From NCBI GenBank assembly GCA_001586965.3, contig LUCW03001896.1, positions 1-23,313 on the forward strand: 23,313 nucleotides of DNA, given 5' to 3'. Source of the DNA: Sphaeroforma sirkka (Eukaryota > Opisthokonta > Ichthyosporea > Ichthyophonida). The notes under the pieces were generated by a model. That model saw only the letters and a list, made by a program, of their open reading frames with translations. It ran no database searches and was not told where the DNA came from. Shown here piece after piece: positions 17,044-23,313 of the stretch. The stretch's first letter is position 1. The number at the start of each line of letters is the position of its first letter. A program made the translations under genes and the position numbers.

Positions 17044-20000
17044 CTATATCGAACAGGGGTGAATGTGGTGGTTGGGTAGTGTGCGTTTCCAATACTGTGG
17101 TGTGATTATGTACGCTGCTGCCTCTGGGTGAAGCGTATTGAAATCTATTTGCGCATTATCAATCCACAGGACTCTATTGGTTTCTGGCCACGATCTATAC
17201 TAGCCAGTGATGGCCATATAAATTCATTGCCTGGGTGTGCACCATTTACACGTAACGTATGAACTACAGTAGTCATGAAACGCGGCACTGGAGACACTTT
17301 TTCTATGAGTATGTTTGGTTCTATCGGTCCCTTGTGTATATATACTAGTTGATCGTGAATCGTTAGCATGTCTGTATAACGCTTGCGACTACTGAGTGCA
17401 TCTAGCAGTGTCTTATTAACTACTACGTCTTTCTGTGGTGCGATCAGTTTTGACACAAACTCTAACACGAAGGGACATGTAAAGTGTGTGGAGTGAACTT
17501 TCTAGCGCTACAGCCGATGCATGCGAGACCTGCCGGGGTCTTTTCTAGCGTGAAACAGAACCTGTGTAATATGTAGAACAGGAAGATCGTCGGAACTCGG
17601 AAGAGAAGACTGCTGAAGCTGTGATGTTCCAGCGGTGTGTCGAATCGGTAGCGTTCTTCTTCGCCGGGGTAGATGAGCCGAAATCTCAGCTCGCGTGCTG
17701 CCTCGCGGTGTAGCGCACCTTCTTCCTTGTTTGGTTTCTTTTTTTGGTATAGAAGATCTTCAATTGCCTGTATAGTTTATAATAAGGATAAAATAGATGT
17801 TCTCGCGAGCGAGCATGGTGAGTCCCATCGGGGTGAAAACGGATTTCCGTTTGTTCATATAGTCTTGCAGTGAATTTCTGATGGACATTCTACTAATATG
17901 ATTGATTAAACTTACACATTGCCACTCACACAGTGCCTGAGCATCAAGCAAGCCACAAAATTTGATTGAATTACGCATAGTAGATGTGAAACTCTTAGGC
18001 GGGTCTTTCTGTGCCGCTGTGGATGTAATATACCCTACAGCACGATGGAGCACAAAATTGAGTTGGAATAACTGTTTGTCTATCACTTCAGTGAGTGATT
18101 TATCGGCTAAAGGGATAAAACAGAGTTCATATGTGATTTTGGAGAGTATAAACACTCGAAAAAAATCATCAGCTTGTTATGCGGGTGCAAGTGATCCCCA
18201 GCTCGAAAGCCGAAAGGACCGCTATCGGTTATTGCATTACTGAGCGTGGTGGTTCTGTTTGCAAGCATCTCTACTATATTGATTCCTTTCGGGCTCATTG
18301 GAAACCCAAGGTATCGCGCAGTCTTAGTGGATTGTATACTACATTGATCGAGCACAAATGTAAATCGGTCCTTTGGGTTTTCTGGTGCTATGTATAGTGA
18401 CTTTAGTGGGTGGAACTCAACACCAGAACGTCTGCCCCACACGGCTGCGAGATTAAGACACTGCTGTAGTTTCAGGGTGTTTCGATTGTATAGTGACATG
18501 TCATCTACCCAGCCGAGAAACCCATTGGGGTCAACTTTCTCGAGACTGTCTAAAAGTGGGTCTATATATATATTAAATAATGTAGGGGCTATTGGGTCGC
18601 CCTGGGTCAATCCATTCTTTCGAGCGAATTTTGGACCCAGCACTTGCTGGTACGTAACGCGCGAAGTCACATTGAGATACATATTTTTTGAACAAACTGA
18701 TGAGTTGTGTGGGTACATGTCTATTGTGTAGTAAACGCCACAACCTGTCCAATCGCACAGAATCGTATGCTTTCTTAATGTCTAGGAATATCTGATGTGT
18801 AGGTGCATCTGTAGGATTGGCCTGGTTTATATATTCGTGTAATGTCAGTGCGTGTGTAAAGCAAGAATAGCCGGATTTGAATCCACCTTGTCTTTTGTGT
18901 GTTTTAAATGCATCTAATTTGTTAATATGACTGAGCAACACGATTTGGAAAATGCGTCTTAATATCTGGGTGAGCGTTATAGGTCGGAATTGCTCTGGAC
19001 CTAACGGTATATCAATCTTAGGGATAGGTACTATAAGAGTGCATAGCCATGCATCAGGTATCTCTCCGTGTGAAGTATCTTAGTGAATAACAGGTGCAAC
19101 ACCTTGAGAATTGGTGATTTGGGATTGGGTTTCCCTAGTCTTTGTGGCCACTAGGGTATGGTTCTATCGCGGCTTTTAAGAGATCGATATGTATGCCATC
19201 CGGGCCTGAGCCTTTTCGACTATCGTATCTCAAAATTACATCCATAATATTTCCTGTAGTGAAAACATCATGGTCTATCGGGATAAATTCTGAGTGTGTT
19301 TTCTCTGGTATCTTGTAGAAGGCATCTCTGTTGAATAACTTTTCTAAAAAACGAACTAATAATATGTGCAGTTGGTTCTGTGGTATTTGGTATAGTGGGT
19401 TGTCTTGTTCTAGATTTTCGCTGTTTAGAGAACAACCTGACTATAGCATCATTGAGTACTCGTTCTGTGGAGCGGAGGGGTGTGCATGATCTATGAGGAT
19501 TACTTTCTAAGAAGTAACCGTAGAAACAGCCTTGTGCCCGTTTCCAAAACTGATTGATTATAGAGTCGTATATGATTTTGATATCATTCTGATCTGAGTT
19601 CTGAACTCGTTTGATCCATGTCTTAGCAAACACCCGAATTCTGGCACAAAATGTACGTGTATAGTGCACATTTTTTGCAGTTATAGGTTCGAATGCGATA
19701 TCTGTTGTAGCCCTGAGATGGCATACATTCTATGTCTGCAGGTTTAGTGTGTACTGTCTGAGTATCTGATGATTCAATTTGTATTGCAAATACCCACTCG
19801 TGATCTGTCCTGAGCCCGATATCTTTACAACGTATAAAGAGATAGTGATGTCTTTGTGCGTGCTTGTGCATATACGTGATCGACCCGTATATTCCCAGAT
19901 TGCGATGGGAGTACATGATCTAGCCTATGTAGTCGTGTGTAGAATTCAATCGATTCTCTGCGCGCAGGAGAAATGATTTTATCGTCGCCATATTCGATAT

Positions 20001-20430
20001 CACGAAAATTCATGTCGCCACACAACACGTGTGGTTTGCAATTCAGAGATAATAGCACATTATATACATCATCCCCTAGGGATGGCGCCAAATATACACA
20101 AGCAACAGTCACAGTCACTGCGCGAAACGTGAAAGCCACGAAATATTGACTAAAAAAGCATGGAATCTAAATTGATATGCATTGTGTCTACTAATCACGG
20201 CAACACCGTTATTTCTGCCCCCGCGATGAGCACTGGCAGAAGGCGGTGAGGCGTAGATCAGATTTGTATTAGTATTATTACACACAGCATTCAAAACGAT
20301 CGGTATAACCCCAGGTCTCTACTAAACACAGGGCATCGCATTGACTGCAAAGTGAGCGTATTATTTCGTATTGTTTAGCTACATTCATTAGAGAATTTAG
20401 ATTAACATAATACACGAGAATGTCACTCAT
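17044..20430 (-). pseudogene. LINE copy 2 ORF2: APE endonuclease, RT, zinc knuckle (decayed)
   Basis: Start ATG at 20430. Endonuclease motifs: VNLNSLMN (usual NINS), DALCLVETWG (catalytic Glu), GVAVIS, HVLCGDMNFRD (GDxN) and IRVDHVYA (DH), over about 20430-19840. RT blocks: EQFRPITL (about 18990), RQGGFKSGYS (about 18880), FLDIKKAYDSV (motif A, about 18770-18800), GLTQGDPIAPTLFN (motif B, about 18570-18615), FLGWVDDMSLY (motif C, about 18500-18520). The knuckle CIGC...HVPSC lies at about 17473-17526. All key catalytic residues are present, but the frame shifts at least six times, mostly by single-base gains or losses, so this copy cannot make the full protein as read. In the family the protein nicks the target and copies its own RNA there (target-primed reverse transcription). 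Confidence 0.9.
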
Positions 20431-20540
20431 TGCGATTTCATCTTACTATCAGTACGGGTTTGTATAAAGTCAGAGTTCCTTTCTCGTTTCTGGATCACTG
20501 ATTGGTGGTGAGTTAAACCCATCTCCCAAGGGTGCGATTG
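20428..20540 (-). pseudogene. LINE copy 2: possible ORF1 C-terminus overlapping ORF2 start
   Basis: Upstream of the ORF2 ATG one frame is open from the truncated 5' end for about 37 codons, basic and serine/threonine rich (ending TRTDSKMKSQ). It stops in an ATGA that also contains the ORF2 start. A stop-start overlap of this sort is common between LINE ORF1 and ORF2. Short, so tentative. Confidence 0.4.
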
Positions 20541-20611
20541 GGATTTTAGGTTTAGGGTTTTAGGGTTTTTTTTAGGGTTTTAGGGTTTTTTTTTAGGGTT
20601 TAGGGTTTAGG
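20541..20611 (-). repeat. Telomere-type tail of LINE copy 3, with expanded T runs
   Basis: About 71 bp of TTTAGGG/TTTTAGGG units; two units have T runs of about 8 and 9. It ends at the shared TTTAGG-TA register. Confidence 0.95.
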
Positions 20612-21185
20612 TACCTTTATTTGTTTACACGCTATTGCTATATACAATGGCTTGTGTCCGAAGACCTGTGGCGGCCGGCAGGTGTCGCAGTTTGTGCCTT
20701 AATCCCTGTTTTCTCAGGTAGAGGCTAACTGAACTGTCTAATGGCTGAGTTGTTGCGCTGCGTTTAGTTTGCTATGTGGCTTGGTTTCTTTGGGTATGTA
20801 GTTCTATGGGTTGTTTTAGTAGTAGTTTGTAAATCCTAACTGGTTGGAAACAAGTGCTGAGAATATACTATGACCGATTTGCATTTCGTATTACTGAATA
20901 TGAGAGAGAGACCAGTAGCGGCACTACTGTCTCGGACTCACTACCGCATCACCGGGTTGCGATTTGCAGCTGTGTCTGCCGGTAGGCGCTTAGGACGGAT
21001 GTGTTCTAGGAGGTGGGCGTTTCATCGCAGGATGTTTGTTGATATAATTGCTATTCAGCTTCAAGTCAATGCAAATCTGTCGTAGGCATATTTGCCAACA
21101 CTTGGTAAAATCAGGTGGATCTAGACTGCTAGTGATATATAGAGAGAGTGATATCTATTGGGATGTTGTTTTTCTAAATCCTGAT

Positions 21186-23155
21186 CTATATCGAACAGGG
21201 GTGAATGTGGTGGTTGGGTAGTGTGCGTTTCCAATACTGTGGTGTGATTATGTACGCTGCTGCCTCTGGGTGAAGCGTATTGAAATCTATTTGCGGATTA
21301 TCAATCCACAGTACTCTATTGGGTTGCTGGCCACGATCTATACTAGCCAGTGATGGCCATATAAATTCATTGCCTGGGTGTGCACCATTTACACGTAACG
21401 TATGAACTACAGTAGTCATGAAACGCGGCACTGGAAACACTTTTCTATGAGTATGTTTGGTTCTATCGGTCCCTTGTGTATATACACTAGTTGATCGTGA
21501 ATCGTTAGCATGTCTGTATAGCGCTTGCGACTACTAAGTGCATCTAGCAGTGTCTTATTAACTACTACGCCTTTCTGTGGTGCGATCAGTTTTGACACAA
21601 ACCTAACACGAAGGGACATGTAAAGTGTGTGGAGTGAACTTTCTAGCGCTACAGCCGATGCATGCGAGACCTGCCGGGGTCTTTTCTAGCGTGAAACAGA
21701 ACCTGTGTAATATGTAGAACAGGAAGATCGTCGGAACTCGGAAGAGAAGACTGCTGAAGCTGTGATGTTCCAGCGGTGTGTCGAATCGGTAGCGTTCTTC
21801 TTCGCCGGGGTAGATGAGCCGAAATCTCAGCTCGCGTGCTGCCTTTCGGTGTAGCGCACCCTTCCTTCTTCCTTGTTTGGTTTCTTTTGGTATAGAAAAT
21901 CTTCAATTGCCTGTATAGTTTATAATATGGATAAAATAGATGTTCTCGCGAGCGAGCATGGTGAGTCCCATCGGGGTGAAAACGGATTTGCGTTTGTTCA
22001 TATAGTCTTGCAGTGGATTTCTGATTGACATTCTACTAATATGATTGATTAAACTTACACATTGCCACTCACACAGTGCCTGAGCATCAAGCAAAGCCAC
22101 AAAATTTGATTGAATTACGCATAGTAGGTGTGAAACTCTTAGGCGGGTCTTTCTGTGCCGCTGTGGATGTAATATATCCTACAGCACGATGGAGCACAAA
22201 ATTGAGTTGGAATAACTGTTTGTCTATCACTTCAGTGAGTGATTTATCGGCTAAAGGATAAAACAGAGTCCATATGTGATTTTGGAGAGTATAAACACTC
22301 GAAAAATCATCAGCTTGTTATGCGGGTGCAAGTGATCCCCAGCTCGAAAGCCGAAAGGACCGCTATCGGTTATTGCATTATTGAGCGTGGTGGTTCTATT
22401 TTGCAAGCATCTCTACTATATTGATTCCTTTTGGGCTCATTGGAAACCCAAGGTATCGTGCAGTCTTAGTGGATTGTATACTACATTGATCGAGCACAAA
22501 TGTAAATCGGTCCTTTGGGTTTTCTGGTGCTATGTATAGTGACTTTAGTGGGTGGAACTCAACACCAGAACGTCTGCCCCACACGGCTGCGAGATTAAGA
22601 CACTGCTGTAGTTTCAGGGTGTTTCGATTGTATAGTGACATGTCATCTACCCAGCCAAGAAACCCATTGGGGTCAACTTTCTCGAGACTGTCTAAAAGTG
22701 GGTCTATATATATATTAAATAATGTAGGGGCTATTGGGTCGCCCTGGGTCAATCCATTCTTTTCGAGCGAATTTTGGACCCAACACTTCTTGCTGGTACG
22801 TAACGCGCGAAGTCACATTGAGATACATATTTTTGAACAAACTGATGAGTTGTGTGGGTACATGTCTATTGTGTAGTAAACGCCACAACCTGTCCAATCG
22901 CACAGAATCGTATGCTTTCTTAATGTTCCAGGAAATATCTGATGTAGGTGCATCTGTGGATTGGCCTGGTTTATATATATTCGTGTAATGTCAGTGTAAA
23001 GCAAGAATAGCCGGATTTGAATCCACCTTGTCTTTTGTGTGTTTTAAAATGCATCTAATTTGTTAATACTGACTGAGCAACACGATTTGGAAAATGCGTC
23101 TCAATATCTGGGTGAGCGTTATAGGTCTGGAATTGCTTGGACCTAACGGTATATC
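21186..23155 (-). pseudogene. LINE copy 3 ORF2 remnant (RT to C-terminus)
   Basis: Covers the RT (QGDPIAPTLFN and GWVDDMSLY readable at about 22620-22740), thumb, knuckle (about 21614-21665) and the C-terminal HIHPCSI ending at 21186. Several single-base frame changes relative to copies 1 and 2 (for example near 21440, 21600, 21900, 22260, 22400 and 22750) make it non-functional. Lacks the endonuclease. Confidence 0.85.
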
Positions 23156-23313
23156 CGATTTAGGTTTTAGGTTTTTTTGCCTTAGGTTTTAGGCAGGGGT
23201 TTAGGGTTTGAGGGTTTAGGTAAGTACCCTTTATTTGTGTTTACACGCCATTGCTATATACTAAATGGCTTGTGTCCGAAGAATCCTGACCCGGTGTATA
23301 CGGCAGGTGTCGC
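23156..23313 (-). mobile_element. LINE copy 4 (3' end only, cut by window edge)
   Basis: A degenerate telomere-type tail at 23156-23220, then the LINE 3' UTR start (TTTATTTG, TTTACACGC, ATTGCTATATAC, GGCTTGTGTCCGAAGA) up to the window edge. It is more diverged from copies 1-3 than they are from each other, with several small insertions within 90 bases, from decay or poor sequence quality at a contig end. Confidence 0.88.

Larger units (their letters stand above)
16440..20540 (-). mobile_element. LINE copy 2 (longest, nearly complete ORF2)
   Basis: About 4.1 kb, the longest copy. From its 5' end (right): the last codons of a possible ORF1, then ORF2 with AP-type endonuclease and RT, a zinc knuckle and C-terminal domain, a 3' UTR of about 570 bp, AATAAA, and a telomere-type tail at 16440-16471. 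It is 5'-truncated at about 20540, where the telomeric tract of copy 3 starts. No poly(A) tail and no target-site duplication are visible. Belongs to an APE-type non-LTR clade; L1-like is plausible because of the endonuclease plus terminal zinc knuckle and absence of RNase H, but the clade is not settled. Confidence 0.95.
20541..23155 (-). mobile_element. LINE copy 3 (5'-truncated, long telomere-type tail)
   Basis: About 2.6 kb, nearly identical to copies 1 and 2 where they overlap. The tail at 20541-20611 is the longest of the set. The body starts at 20612 with TACCTTTATTTG. The 5' end lies before the first RT block (matching about 19013 of copy 2), at a point where the element's own sequence contains a telomere-like CTTAGGG. 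All RT motifs remain, but the endonuclease is lost. Confidence 0.95.

Noticed and set aside
17673-18731. Plus-strand frames within the LINE copies (for example 17962-18243, 18390-18731)
   Set aside because: Antisense shadows of the RT region; the minus strand carries the clear RT motifs.

Overview
This is eukaryotic nuclear DNA, repeat-rich and gene-poor. It holds a chromodomain-bearing Ty3/gypsy element, LINEs with an AP-type endonuclease, an intronless membrane-anchored glycosyltransferase gene, and short tracts of a plant/alga/protist-type telomere repeat (TTTAGGG mixed with TTTTAGGG). The species cannot be named from the sequence. An alga or an oomycete-like protist fits the telomere repeat and the intron-poor gene, but this is only a guess.

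Layout: (1) 1-2116, about 21 head-to-tail copies of a 99-bp minisatellite, cut by the left window edge. (2) 2117-3400, non-coding spacer with a (TA)n tract and a possible tRNA-derived (SINE-like) fragment. (3) about 3400-9470, an old chromovirus (Ty3/gypsy LTR-retrotransposon kin) with gag, protease, RT, RNase H, a DIRS-like methyltransferase-type segment, integrase and chromodomain. It is mostly open, with about three breaks, and no 5' LTR is recognised. (4) 9480-10180, a small TRIM-like LTR fossil (internal-LTR-internal-LTR). (5) 10181-11377, AT-rich spacer. (6) 11480-12472, the only convincing host gene, a GT34-like type II membrane glycosyltransferase. (7) 12514-14182, spacer with a degenerate G-rich telomere-like patch. 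(8) 14210-14417, two copies of the same 99-bp minisatellite in the opposite orientation. (9) 14421-23313, a stack of four LINE copies of one family, all on the minus strand, head to tail.

The LINE stack is the most notable part. Each copy ends, at its 3' end, in a short telomere-type repeat (C-strand CCCTAAA-like) instead of poly(A). Each is 5'-truncated at a different point, and the next copy's telomeric tail begins exactly at that truncation. All 3' ends point left and all truncated 5' ends point right. On the + strand the telomere repeat reads 5'-TTTAGGG-3' rightwards, so a chromosome end would have lain to the right. This is the layout expected if a LINE repeatedly attaches to a chromosome end, the end then erodes or breaks, is capped again with telomere repeat and receives another copy. 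It resembles, by analogy only, HeT-A/TART stacks in Drosophila and telomere-associated retroelements in silkworm, Magnaporthe, Chlorella and rotifers. The minisatellite at the base of the stack suggests the whole window is subtelomeric.
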